64,000 nucleotides of DNA from an uncultured Parvularculaceae bacterium (GTDB lineage: Bacteria > Pseudomonadota > Alphaproteobacteria > Caulobacterales > Parvularculaceae). The notes below the pieces were generated by a model, which worked only from the letters and a program-made list of their open reading frames with translations, did not search any database and was not told the origin of the DNA. The stretch covers positions 1-64,000 of the forward strand of contig CAMYLZ010000026.1 in the NCBI GenBank assembly GCA_947259375.1. The letters run 5' to 3'. Numbering within the stretch: the first letter of the stretch is position 1; every line of letters starts with the position of its first letter. This document shows, one piece after another, positions 54,701-63,064 of the stretch. The position numbers and the translations under genes are program-made.

Positions 54701-54902
54701 CCTACGCTATAATTTGGAATTGCCGACAGGCAATAACCTGACGCTTCGGGCTGACGTGTTCAACTTGTTCGCGTTTGATGGCGTGAACACACTTGACGAG
54801 TTTGGTGAAACGGGTGGCGGTTCCGCTCGTCCGGACTTCGGTACTCCGTTGACTTATCAGCGGCCGCGTTCGGTTCGGTTTGGTTTGGATATTGCTTTCT
54901 AA
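51723..54902 (+). CDS. TonB-dependent receptor with carboxypeptidase-regulatory-like domain (Oar-like), module 1
   Basis: A 1059-residue outer-membrane protein. Residues 1-36 are the signal peptide (to AAAQ); 41-120 form a CarboxypepD_reg-like beta sandwich (GYVVDAAGNPVVGATVEV, FTGLPQGRYDLRV); the plug starts at GDEVVVTGTRQN (126-136) and includes YYINGLNLTNF and SGGYPAEFGRATGG-like residues. The barrel ends in Phe (FGLDIAF). This is the Oar/OmpA-related receptor layout, associated with uptake of large polymers or proteins, or with surface adhesion. The paralogue at 57089 shares 39 of the first 40 residues. The convergent gene is a TPR-sulfotransferase. Confidence 0.94.
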   Translation: MTKTIRSRALLGAAVAALAPAGLLTATSVIAPAAAQDYTSGGIDGYVVDAAGNPVVGATVEVTSQAQGFSRTASTSGSGQFRFTGLPQGRYDLRVTSSAGSATLTDARVSAGTSSDYNIALGAAGDEVVVTGTRQNLDFANTTVGVNIDLEDLVKEVPIGRDITSVTLLAPGTVLGDSSFSSLANGGQNLPAIGGSSVAENVYYINGLNLTNFDNGLGGSIVPFEFYKSVEVKTGGYPAEFGRATGGIVNAVTKSGTNEWKGAVHLNWSPDGLRSDSPDTNAAANRADEADLFDAIVEVGGPIIKDRLFVYGLAEFNDNRTVNASNRSNNAVVDTADDPFWGIKVDAYPHDDHHFEFTYFDTDRKTTRQVFPFDSADGNKVDTAFGNALSTTQFRNGGASFVGKYTGQINDWLTVSGAYGQNDDRGEQIPGSSLSRAADVRSGSTIELSPNTTTSVTAPRTTEREFIRADVDVLFSLFGDHHVRAGFDKENLQFNRTTIRNGPSNGQFGATYPVDPAGSLLFVYRTASATDTRIGGTSPIVAGDEYVELNYFNSGGSFSSENTAYYIQDEWDVTDRLTLNLGLRLDQFSNRTADGSEFVDFNKEFGPRLGFSYDVFGDGRTKFFGNYGVYYLPVASNTAFRQGAQEFFFREFWTFSDIDGDGVPTLDTQITGFSSDTACPFGLTSGSSGNGCQVTGDGSVQDPTASISRNLEATKEREFLVGVEHQLNDLWTVGVTYLHRDLVATAEDAAVDDYINAYCDDPANGVDQSVTDCSSIWSGFHQYTIINPGSASTITFNELLPGESELRTVTFTADQLGFPKATRKYDAIQLSFNRAFDGKWSLRGSYTWSNSRGNTEGYVQSDFGQTDAGITQDFDKLGFLDGAFGKLPNHRAHEFKLWGGYQVTEQFSVGSNVSVQSPRKFGCFGLYPLDGVGLFDEALRSPDGPGVGLNLYGAASHYCTEAALGISDDDTTSVRVPRGTGPDGDWIANVDVALRYNLELPTGNNLTLRADVFNLFAFDGVNTLDEFGETGGGSARPDFGTPLTYQRPRSVRFGLDIAF

Positions 54903-54921
54903 ATCGAGCTTTACGATACGG

Positions 54922-54951
54922 AAAAAGGCGGCCCTTGGGCCGCCTTTTTTT
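54922..54951 (+). terminator. Terminator of receptor gene, module 1
   Basis: An A-run, GGCGGCC, a CTTG loop, GGCCGCC and a T-run. The same stem occurs at the end of module 2. It sits between convergent genes and would also stop sulfotransferase transcripts from the other side. Confidence 0.9.
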
Positions 54952-55011
54952 GTCTTACTTTAGCTTAAACTCATTAAATTCTGGATTGTCCAAAAGCCAA
55001 GCTGATTTGGA

Positions 55012-56490
55012 TTAAATGCTTTCGTCAGTATAGGCGTCACGGAATGGTGCTAAGTGACTCTTGTAAGCGGCGGAAGCGCCGACTTGCCGCGTAGAGATGG
55101 GGTTGCGCACCTGTGCAACGCTCGCAGTCAATACGGGGCGCTTTTTTTGTTGATGAGGACGGAACACATCCGTTTCCCTGGGTAGGTCGACAAAATCTAG
55201 AATTCTTTCGATCCATGGTGTTGGGTCTGTGACAAGGTCTTCATAGGAAACGGTGAGAATACGGTCTGGAAATAGCCCAGACCAATGGGCGTGCAGCCTG
55301 TCATCACATTTGAAATAATGACCGATATCTTCGAGCGACCATGCCCATTTAATAGTCGAGGCGAAGTAATTTCGAAAACAGGATAGGGCTGTATCCTCGG
55401 GGTCGCGTCGCAACCAAACCACTTTGGCGTTCGGCATTGAGTGAAGGATAAGCCCCATGAATCGTGAGTGATTTAATGTCTTATCCACAATCCGACCGTT
55501 GGGGCCGAATCGTTGAGTTAATAATTCGAGGTAATCGGATGCTAAAGCGCCCCATGGGTCGGGGGTGTTCTTTGCACGGAGTTGGTATTTTATGGCTCCA
55601 TCAAATGAGTAGTCTTGAGTGGGAATTAACGCCGCACGAAACAGATTTAATTCGGCTCCCCCTGAAACTTTTGAGTGGCTTGTAAGAATCTGTTCAACAA
55701 GTGTTGTTCCGGATCTGGGCAATCCCGTTACAAAAATCGGCCTGTCGCTCATGCAATGCGATGGCGTCAATTGGGTGAGGTTTTCTCGTGTGAAATCGCG
55801 GATCAGAGCGTTGGTGAAGTCGAAACGCTGATGTGCATCATATGGATATTCTATCCGTTTAAGGGCCGCGCCTTCGCTGAATGCTTGAAAGGCGACGTCG
55901 TAGTTTTCGCAGTCATGATGTGCTTTGCCAATTGCGTATAGGAACGGCGCATAGCTGCTAGCTGGCTGCCCATTAAATTTGGGGGCGAGTGTTTTAAGGC
56001 TCTCATAGTCGGCATCGCTGGGTGAAAAACGTTTGATCATGGCCAAGGCGAGCCAGTGCTGCCCCACCATGGGCGCTTGCTTTAATGTTTGACGAATATA
56101 CCGCTCAGCAGCCTCAAACTCTCCAAGTTGCGTCGCAATTGCTCCTTGCAGATGTAAGATGGCGGTTTCATGGTTGCGGCCTTGCGGAGCCAAGCTTTCG
56201 ATTTGCGCCAAACACTCTTCTACCCGTCCCCGGGTTGCAAGTTCGCTGCAATAGGCAAGGAATCGTTCCAATGTTACTGGGCTGGTTGCCGCATAGCGGC
56301 GCATAGCTTCAATCGAGAGGTCGATCTCCCCCATACGGTCAGCTAGTCGCGCAATGCTCTTCCATTGTTCACCAGATCCATATGTTTCTGCCAAATATCG
56401 CCGCAAACGTGCCGCGGCTTCGCGGCGTTCAAAAATACGAAGCTGGTCTACGGCTTCGTGAGCCAGGGTGCGCATATGGTTCTGAGCCAT
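55012..56490 (-). CDS. TPR-containing sulfotransferase, module 1
   Basis: A 492-residue protein. Residues 1-235 are helical repeats of the TPR kind (for example LGEFEAAERYIRQTLKQAP and CENYDVAFQAFSEGAAL). Residues 250-490 form the sulfotransferase domain: the 5'-phosphosulfate loop is TGLPRSGTTLVEQI (255-268), and VDKTLNHSRFMGLI with VVWLRRDPEDTALSCF forms the 3'-phosphate site. No signal peptide or membrane segment, so it should act in the cytosol with PAPS on a protein, peptide, lipid or sugar. It converges with the receptor gene and has a close paralogue at 60407. Its composition is less GC-rich than that of the paralogue. Confidence 0.93.
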   Translation of the reverse strand: MAQNHMRTLAHEAVDQLRIFERREAAARLRRYLAETYGSGEQWKSIARLADRMGEIDLSIEAMRRYAATSPVTLERFLAYCSELATRGRVEECLAQIESLAPQGRNHETAILHLQGAIATQLGEFEAAERYIRQTLKQAPMVGQHWLALAMIKRFSPSDADYESLKTLAPKFNGQPASSYAPFLYAIGKAHHDCENYDVAFQAFSEGAALKRIEYPYDAHQRFDFTNALIRDFTRENLTQLTPSHCMSDRPIFVTGLPRSGTTLVEQILTSHSKVSGGAELNLFRAALIPTQDYSFDGAIKYQLRAKNTPDPWGALASDYLELLTQRFGPNGRIVDKTLNHSRFMGLILHSMPNAKVVWLRRDPEDTALSCFRNYFASTIKWAWSLEDIGHYFKCDDRLHAHWSGLFPDRILTVSYEDLVTDPTPWIERILDFVDLPRETDVFRPHQQKKRPVLTASVAQVRNPISTRQVGASAAYKSHLAPFRDAYTDESI

Positions 56491-57088
56491 TCAAAATAAA
56501 TTGGGAATGTTGATTTCAGACGGGGCAATTTACTTTTTACCTACAGAAGTGCGTTAATGGCGTCCAGCGTAGTTTCCGCTGCTTTGAGGCTAGTTAAGCG
56601 CTAGGCTGCGCCTGTGGTTCTGGATGAAATTGCGGCGTTCGCACAATTGCCCGTGAAGGGGCGAATCTAACGACCCAAAGTCTCGTTATATTCCTGGAAA
56701 GCAGCAGTCATCAGGAATTGACCTATTTGTTACCAGGTTTGGTGATGGTAATCCGGGAAGCGGTGCTGTCTTGATGGCCAACGCGCTGTCGCCAACCGAG
56801 CGCGCTCAATACCCAAAGGTTGAATCTCTCGCGCTAGATTCTGTTGCGCATTTGACACGACTTGCTCGCGATAACGTGATTCACGATTTCATCACATTGA
56901 CGTGATCGGACGTTTGGACGTAGATATCCGATCTCTGCATGAAATTGTCAAAATCCACCATGCAGGCCTGACCCCGAGGACCGGCGAAATCCGGCGCGGG
57001 AAGAGCGTAACTTTTTGTATCTGAGGGGGCTGGGCGCCACTTTTTATCAATCAAAAAACTGCAGTTAGTCAGACTTCGGAGGGCAATA
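56491..57088. other. Region between module 1 and module 2, with a possible short gene relic
   Basis: Nearly 600 bases. A plus-strand frame is open from 56657 to 56905; from ATG 56774 it encodes 43 residues (MANALSPTERAQYPKV...HDFITLT) with natural-looking composition but no ribosome site, so it may be a relic. The right end holds the conserved leader of receptor 2: GTATCTGAGGGG at 57017-57028 and TTAGTCAGA near 57065. A CGTGATTCACG motif at 56875-56885 resembles the CGTGATT hairpin half upstream of receptor 1. Confidence 0.4.
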
Positions 57089-60000
57089 ATGACTAAGACT
57101 ATCCGATCTCGCGCTCTATTGGGCGCGGCCGTGGCGGCGCTTGCGCCGGCAGGGCTCCTGACGGCGACATCGGTGATCACACCGGCCGCTGCTCAGGATT
57201 ACACGTCCGGCGCTATCGCCGGTACGGTCGTCGACGGTTCCGGCAACCCGGTTTCGGGCGCTTCCGTTTCGGTTTCATCCCAAGCGCAAGGCTTTACGCG
57301 CTCCGCAACGACAACGTCTGCGGGCGGTTTCCGTTTGTCGGGCCTGCCAGCCGGCTCTTATGATGTCAGCATTTCGTCTTCTGCCGGATCGACGTCCGAA
57401 GAAGGCGTGCGCGTCGCTGCGTCATCAACGTCGAACTACACGTTTGTCGTTGGCGCAGCCACAGGCGATGAAGTCGTCGTCACAGGCACGCGGAAAAACC
57501 TTGATTTCGCGAATACAACAACGGGCGTTAATCTTGATGTTGAAGACCTCGTTCGGGAAATCCCCATCGGCCGCGATCTGACGTCCTTGACGCTGCTGGC
57601 GCCAGGCACAACCCAAGGCGATGATGGCTTTGGCAACCTTGCCTCGCTCGGCGGTGCGTCCGTTGCGGAAAACGCTTATTACCTTAACGGCCTGAACATC
57701 ACCGATTTCAACAACTATCTCGGCTCCTCGCTGGTGCCGTTTGAGTTCTACAAGTCGGTTGAAGTGAAAACCGGCGGCTATTCGGCGGAATTCGGCCGCG
57801 CGACAGGCGGCGTTATCAACGCCGTGACCAAGTCGGGCTCGAATGAATTCGACGCCAAGCTGCATGTAAACTGGGAACCGGATGCGCTTCGCTCCGATTC
57901 GCCGGATACCTATTCGCAGCGCAATGCGCTCGATTCAGGGCGCAGCTTCGACATGATCGCCGAAGTCAGCGGACCGATTATTGAAGACCGGTTGTTTGTT
58001 TATGGCATCGTCGAGCTGAACGACAATGTTGACCGTGATTCCGGCATCCTTTCAGGAAACACGATTGTCGATACTCAAAAGAGCCCGTTCTTTGGCTTCA
58101 AAGTCGATGCCTATCCGATCGATAACCATCACCTTGAGTTCACCTATTTCGACTCAGACCGTAAAACCACGCGGACGACATTCGACTTTGATACTGCAAC
58201 CGACACGTCGGCGACAAACCCGAATGGATTGTCCGAATATCGATTTGGCGGTGAGAGTTTCGTTGGCAAATATACCGGCGTTCTTACTGATTGGCTGACG
58301 ATTTCTGCGGCCTACGGCAAGAACAATGATCGCAACGAACTGATTCCGTTGTTTGGCGACGCGGCAAAGCCATATGTCGTCGACCTGTCGCTCGGCGGCG
58401 TGGTTTGCGGCTTCGGTAGCCTGTGTAACGGTCAAACAACGACGGTTGAAGACTTCCCGCAATACACGCAGCGTGAATTCTGGCGCGCCGACGCGGATAT
58501 GTTCTTCAACTTCATGGGCGACCACCACGTTCGCATCGGATTTGACCGGGAAGAAAACCTCCTCGTTCATGATGGAACGCGTACCGGCGGCGGTGAATTT
58601 CCGCGTGCTTACATCTACCGGAACTGCGGTGGCTCGGCGCGATGCCAAGGGACCCCGGCGCTTGGGCCTAACGACAACTATGTCGAGATCAACCACTACA
58701 AGACTGGCGGCGTGTTCGACTCCAAGAACATCGCTTACTACTTCCAAGATGAGTGGAATGTTACTGATCGCCTGACGCTGAATCTCGGCGTTCGTCTCGA
58801 TCAGTTCAACAACTTCACGGCCGACGGTTCTCAGTTTGTTGATTTCAACAATCTCTGGGCGCCGCGCGCCGGCTTCTCCTATGACGTCTTCGGCGATGGC
58901 CGCGGCCGTCTCTATGGTAACTTCGGTGTTTACTTCCTGCCGGTTGCGGGCAACACCGCTTACCGTCAGGGCGCTCAGGAGTATTACTTCCGTGAGTACT
59001 GGACGTTTACCGGCGCCGACGGTGACGGTATTCCGGTTCTCGGCGACCAGATGTTGAATTGGGCGGGCGGCAATACCTGTCCGTACAATCTTGAGCCGAC
59101 GTCAACAGGTGCGGGCACGTCGTCATGTAACGTGACTGGCGACGGTTCTGTCCAGGACCCGACATCGTCGATTTCGCGCAATCTGCGGGCGACCCGCGAG
59201 CGTGAAATCATCATCGGTTATGAGCATCAGCTGAACGATCTGTGGACGGTTGGCGTCAACTACACGCGCCGTAATCTGCGCACGAATGCGGAAGACGTCG
59301 CGATTGACGCAGCGGTCATTGACTTCTGTAACGACCCTGCAAACGGCGTTGATCAGTCGACCACGGCTTGCTCGTCGATCTGGACTGGTTACCACCAGTA
59401 CACGATCATCAATCCGGGCTTCGACTCGACGATCGTGCTCAATGAGCTCTTGCCGGGCGAAACCGAGCAGCGCACGGTTGCGTTTACGGCTGACCAGCTT
59501 GGTTATCCGAAAGCGGAGCGCACCTATGACGCAGTCGAAGTCACCTTCGCGCGTGAATTCGACGGCAAGTGGAACCTCAATGGTTCTTACTCGTGGTCGC
59601 AGGCCAAGGGTAATTCAGAGGGCTATGTCCAGTCTGACTTTGAGCAGGACGATGCCGGCATTACCCAGGACTTCGACCAACCGGAGTTCACGGACTTTGC
59701 CTATGGCAAGCTCCCGAACCACCGCACGCACCGCATCAAATTGTGGGGTTCATATGCGGTGCTCGAGAACCTGACAGTCGGCAGCCAGGTGCAAATTTCG
59801 TCGCCGCGGCCGTTGAGTTGTATTGGTTATCACCCGCTTGACCAATTCGGTGCTGGTGACTTCGTGAACCTCGCTAATGGTTACGGCGCCGCCTCGCGTT
59901 ATTGCGGCGGTCAGCCTTCGCCGCGTGGTACAGCGCAAGAAACCGACTGGCTCTACAATATGAACGCTTCGGTGCGTTACAATATTGAGATCCCGTCAGG

Positions 60001-60244
60001 CCAGACGCTTACGCTGCGTGCCGACGTGTTCAACCTGTTCAACCTCGACGCTGTTCAGGGTCGTAACGAAACGGGCGAGAACGCTGAGCCGCTTGATGGC
60101 CTTGGCAACACGGTCGATTGGACGGCTGATGGCGTTTGCGATGCAAGTGAGCAAGCGGCCATCAACTGTAACCCGTATTATGGTCGGGCGACTTCCTTCC
60201 AGCAGCCGCGTTATGTGCGTCTGGGTGTGGACATCGATTTCTAA
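57089..60244 (+). CDS. TonB-dependent receptor with carboxypeptidase-regulatory-like domain (Oar-like), module 2
   Basis: A 1051-residue paralogue of the module 1 receptor, with the same order: signal peptide (1-36), beta-sandwich domain (GTVVDGSGNPVSGASVSV, LSGLPAGSYDVSI), plug from GDEVVVTGTRKN, and a barrel ending in Phe (GVDIDF). Start and leader are conserved with module 1. Differences are mostly in the surface loops and in the C-terminal third, for example an added NCNPYYG segment near the end. Codon choice is more GC-ending than in the module 1 copy. Followed by a convergent TPR-sulfotransferase. Confidence 0.94.
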   Translation: MTKTIRSRALLGAAVAALAPAGLLTATSVITPAAAQDYTSGAIAGTVVDGSGNPVSGASVSVSSQAQGFTRSATTTSAGGFRLSGLPAGSYDVSISSSAGSTSEEGVRVAASSTSNYTFVVGAATGDEVVVTGTRKNLDFANTTTGVNLDVEDLVREIPIGRDLTSLTLLAPGTTQGDDGFGNLASLGGASVAENAYYLNGLNITDFNNYLGSSLVPFEFYKSVEVKTGGYSAEFGRATGGVINAVTKSGSNEFDAKLHVNWEPDALRSDSPDTYSQRNALDSGRSFDMIAEVSGPIIEDRLFVYGIVELNDNVDRDSGILSGNTIVDTQKSPFFGFKVDAYPIDNHHLEFTYFDSDRKTTRTTFDFDTATDTSATNPNGLSEYRFGGESFVGKYTGVLTDWLTISAAYGKNNDRNELIPLFGDAAKPYVVDLSLGGVVCGFGSLCNGQTTTVEDFPQYTQREFWRADADMFFNFMGDHHVRIGFDREENLLVHDGTRTGGGEFPRAYIYRNCGGSARCQGTPALGPNDNYVEINHYKTGGVFDSKNIAYYFQDEWNVTDRLTLNLGVRLDQFNNFTADGSQFVDFNNLWAPRAGFSYDVFGDGRGRLYGNFGVYFLPVAGNTAYRQGAQEYYFREYWTFTGADGDGIPVLGDQMLNWAGGNTCPYNLEPTSTGAGTSSCNVTGDGSVQDPTSSISRNLRATREREIIIGYEHQLNDLWTVGVNYTRRNLRTNAEDVAIDAAVIDFCNDPANGVDQSTTACSSIWTGYHQYTIINPGFDSTIVLNELLPGETEQRTVAFTADQLGYPKAERTYDAVEVTFAREFDGKWNLNGSYSWSQAKGNSEGYVQSDFEQDDAGITQDFDQPEFTDFAYGKLPNHRTHRIKLWGSYAVLENLTVGSQVQISSPRPLSCIGYHPLDQFGAGDFVNLANGYGAASRYCGGQPSPRGTAQETDWLYNMNASVRYNIEIPSGQTLTLRADVFNLFNLDAVQGRNETGENAEPLDGLGNTVDWTADGVCDASEQAAINCNPYYGRATSFQQPRYVRLGVDIDF

Positions 60245-60270
60245 TCGGTCCCAAAGTTACTGCGTTATGG

Positions 60271-60298
60271 AAAAGGCGGCCTTTGGGCCGCCTTTTTC
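60271..60298 (+). terminator. Terminator of receptor gene, module 2
   Basis: AAAA, GGCGGCC, a TTTG loop, GGCCGCC and a T-run. The stem is identical to that ending module 1. Confidence 0.9.
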
Positions 60299-60406
60299 TT
60301 TGTGCGCTGAGATTGAAACGCGCGAAGGTTTGTACGCATTCTAAAACCGGGCTATAAGAAAGCTCCGATTGTCAGTGTCGGCCGTCTTGCAGCTTCGGGC
60401 GCGCGG

Positions 60407-61876
60407 TTATTTTCCGTAATAAGCTTCCCTGAAAGGCCCCATGAATTTGTCATAAGCCTTCGCGGCGCCGACCTGCTTTGCTGAAATCGGCTGGCGAACC
60501 TGGGCTACGCTTGCGGTCAGTACAGACCGTTTTTCCTGCTTGTGCGGTTCAAAAGCGGCGCGTTCTTCTGATAGGCCGACATGGGCGAGGATTTTCGCGA
60601 TCCATGGTTTCGAGTCGACGACAAGCTCTTCATATGGAATTGTTAAAATCCGGTCCGGATACGCATTTGCCCAGTGATTGAAAAGGGCGTCGTCTTTTTT
60701 GAAGTACCTGGCGATATCGGTCAGCGACCACGACCATGGCAGCGGCGATGCGAAATAGTTTCGAAACACCGAAATCGCCGTATCGTCCGGATTGCGTCGC
60801 AGCCAAATGACCTTGGCGTGCGGCAATGCGTGCAATATCAGCCCCATAAAGCGTGAATGGTTCAGTGTTTTATCGACGATACGGCCGTCCGGTCCGAACC
60901 GTTGATTTAGCATGGTCATATAATCTCTGCCGACGCTCCCCCATGGGTCGTCGCCAGAAGCGCTGCGTCCCTCATAGGCGAGGGCGGCGTTCCAGGAAAA
61001 ATCGCCCGCCGGCAAGAGCGCCGCGCGAAGGAGGTTTAACTCTGCGCCCCCGCTAACAGCTGAATGGCTGGTAAGGATTTGCTCGACCAGCGTCGTGCCG
61101 GAGCGCGGCAGTCCGGTGACGAATATCGGCCGCTGACTGTCACATTCCGACGGTGTCAATCGATTGAGGTTTTTCGGCGTGAATTCCGCGATCACCTGGT
61201 CGGCAAACTTGTCGCGCGCCGCGGCGTCAAAGGTTTCTTCAGTGCGCTTGACGTCCGCCCCGTCGCGATATGCTGCGAAGGCCCGGTCAAAATCCTTGAT
61301 GTCGTGATAGGCTTTGCCAAGAGCATAGAAAAATGTCGCCTGACTGGTCGGCGGCGTTCCCCGAATTGAGCCGCGCAAGCGTTCCATTTCGTCAATATCA
61401 GGGTCGCCTTCGGTGAATTTCTTGATAACGGACAGGCCCAGCCAGTTTTGGCCTGTCAATGGAGACTGTTCGATCGTTTGGCGGTGCCATTGTTCGGCGC
61501 GATCAAATTCGCCGGTTTGCGTCGCCAGGGTCGCACGCAAATGGATGACGGCTGTGTGGTTTTGCACGCTCGTCGGGAGGCGATCAATTTCAGCCAGGCA
61601 TTCTTTCACGCGACCATGCGTGGCCAGCTCGCTGAAATATTCCAGAGTTCGGTCAAGGGTCTGAGGCGGTGTGTGCGCATAGCGACGCATGGCTTCGACG
61701 GCAATATCGATTTCGCCAATCCGGTTTGCCAATGTAGTGACGCTGCGCCAGCTATCGCCGGGCTCCATTCGCTCTTTGAGGTGCAACCGCATGAAAGAAA
61801 CGGCCGCATTGCGATCAAAACTGCGCAATGCGGCGATTGCTTCGTGGATTCGGGATTGAGGGGCGGAATGCTGCAA
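60407..61876 (-). CDS. TPR-containing sulfotransferase, module 2
   Basis: A 489-residue paralogue of the module 1 enzyme, collinear with it throughout. TPR-like helices fill 1-235 (TGEFDRAEQWHRQTIEQSP, KDFDRAFAAYRDGADVK); the PAPS loop is TGLPRSGTTLVEQI (about 254-267), followed by VDKTLNHSRFMGLI and VIWLRRNPDDTAISVF. The C-terminal SVLTASVAQVRQPIS motif is shared by both paralogues. No export signal. It converges with the module 2 receptor and is upstream-adjacent to the TauD-like gene on the same strand (81 nt). Confidence 0.93.
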   Translation of the reverse strand: MQHSAPQSRIHEAIAALRSFDRNAAVSFMRLHLKERMEPGDSWRSVTTLANRIGEIDIAVEAMRRYAHTPPQTLDRTLEYFSELATHGRVKECLAEIDRLPTSVQNHTAVIHLRATLATQTGEFDRAEQWHRQTIEQSPLTGQNWLGLSVIKKFTEGDPDIDEMERLRGSIRGTPPTSQATFFYALGKAYHDIKDFDRAFAAYRDGADVKRTEETFDAAARDKFADQVIAEFTPKNLNRLTPSECDSQRPIFVTGLPRSGTTLVEQILTSHSAVSGGAELNLLRAALLPAGDFSWNAALAYEGRSASGDDPWGSVGRDYMTMLNQRFGPDGRIVDKTLNHSRFMGLILHALPHAKVIWLRRNPDDTAISVFRNYFASPLPWSWSLTDIARYFKKDDALFNHWANAYPDRILTIPYEELVVDSKPWIAKILAHVGLSEERAAFEPHKQEKRSVLTASVAQVRQPISAKQVGAAKAYDKFMGPFREAYYGK

Positions 61877-61957
61877 GATTGTGCCTAAGGAGTTCGCGCT
61901 GCAAAAAGAAAAATCCTATAGAACCGTGGGACCGCGGTCGAGCAAGACTTTTGAGCC

Positions 61958-63010
61958 TCAATTCGATATGCGGGGCGCGGGGTTGCGATGCGGCGCGCCG
62001 GGTTGCGGCGGCCGAAATGAACCCTGCCGCCAAAGCGCATTCGCGGGTTCTTCCGGGTCAGGTTCGGCAAAATTCAGGTAACCAAAGTATGTCGCGATGA
62101 CGCGTTCTTCAATGTCGAATATCGCTTTGCGTCCATGCATGAACCGCGTGTTGTCTAGGACAATGATATCGTTCTTACACCAATCAATGGGTGCCGTGAG
62201 CCGGTCGCTGATTTCTTTGACCTTGGCCACTAACTCATTCGGAATGTGCTGGTTTCCATCAAACACCGGAAAGGTTGGCAGTCGCAAATAGTAACGCGCG
62301 AACAAGACAAAATTTCCGAAGGCGAGCGCATCGCTGAACATAGGTTTGTGCAGGGCCGGACGGCTGAAGCTGCGCGTTACGCCTCCCGGCGCCCGCGCGA
62401 AGGTGTAAGGGCATCCCGCGCGCGGATTGTTGATGGCTTGGTCGTTAGGGTTTTCGCGGCCGAGCCAATACGCGCAAACGGCGGGCGCCATGCGCTGCGT
62501 ATACACCAAGCGCCGATTTTCGAATGCGCCGAACAGGTCGGAAGGCATTTGCCGAACAATCTCGATGCCGTCGCAAAGCGTAGTCTGGCCGCCTTCCCTG
62601 GGCGGGCTGACGCACCAGAAAAAACAAATATCCGGCTTCCATGGTTCTCGCGAGAGCTCGGGGTGCAGCGGAAAGGGATCGGCGCCGAAGTTGACAGTCT
62701 GGATATTGCGATCATTGTCGAGGAGCTTGCGATCGGGGCTTTCATTGAAAACGGAACTTGCGCAATATTGTGACGTGAGCGTCCGAAATCCATTCATTTC
62801 AACTGAAAAACCACGAAGCAGCATCGCGCCATGTGTCTTGTATGCCTGAATAAACTTGGATGACGGAATAGCCGACGGGTTCTCGCCCTCGGTGGCGATA
62901 AAACAGGCATAGGGTTTTTCTGGGGAAGGTGCTGTAAACTCGATCATTCGATCACTAGGAGACAATTCGTCGCCCTGGCGACATGCCGGGCGATCCGGAG
63001 CGCCAATCAT
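61958..63010 (-). CDS. TauD/TfdA family Fe(II)/2-oxoglutarate oxygenase with HxE motif
   Basis: A 350-residue protein. The metal triad appears as H116-x-E118 in LHPELS and a distal His292 in RFMHGRKA; FFWCVSPPREGGQTTLCDG is the typical strand after the first histidine. HxE in place of HxD is the pattern of clavaminate synthase, asparagine oxygenase and arginine hydroxylase, so an amino acid or peptide side-chain hydroxylase is a fair guess. The start is uncertain (ATG 63010 or 62947); neither has a clear ribosome site. It lies directly upstream of the sulfotransferase gene on the minus strand and divergent from the next gene. Confidence 0.88.
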   Translation of the reverse strand: MIGAPDRPACRQGDELSPSDRMIEFTAPSPEKPYACFIATEGENPSAIPSSKFIQAYKTHGAMLLRGFSVEMNGFRTLTSQYCASSVFNESPDRKLLDNDRNIQTVNFGADPFPLHPELSREPWKPDICFFWCVSPPREGGQTTLCDGIEIVRQMPSDLFGAFENRRLVYTQRMAPAVCAYWLGRENPNDQAINNPRAGCPYTFARAPGGVTRSFSRPALHKPMFSDALAFGNFVLFARYYLRLPTFPVFDGNQHIPNELVAKVKEISDRLTAPIDWCKNDIIVLDNTRFMHGRKAIFDIEERVIATYFGYLNFAEPDPEEPANALWRQGSFRPPQPGAPHRNPAPRISN

Positions 63011-63064
63011 GGCATAATCAAGCCGGAAAGAACAACAACCACACGCACCAACGGATTGAGACGA

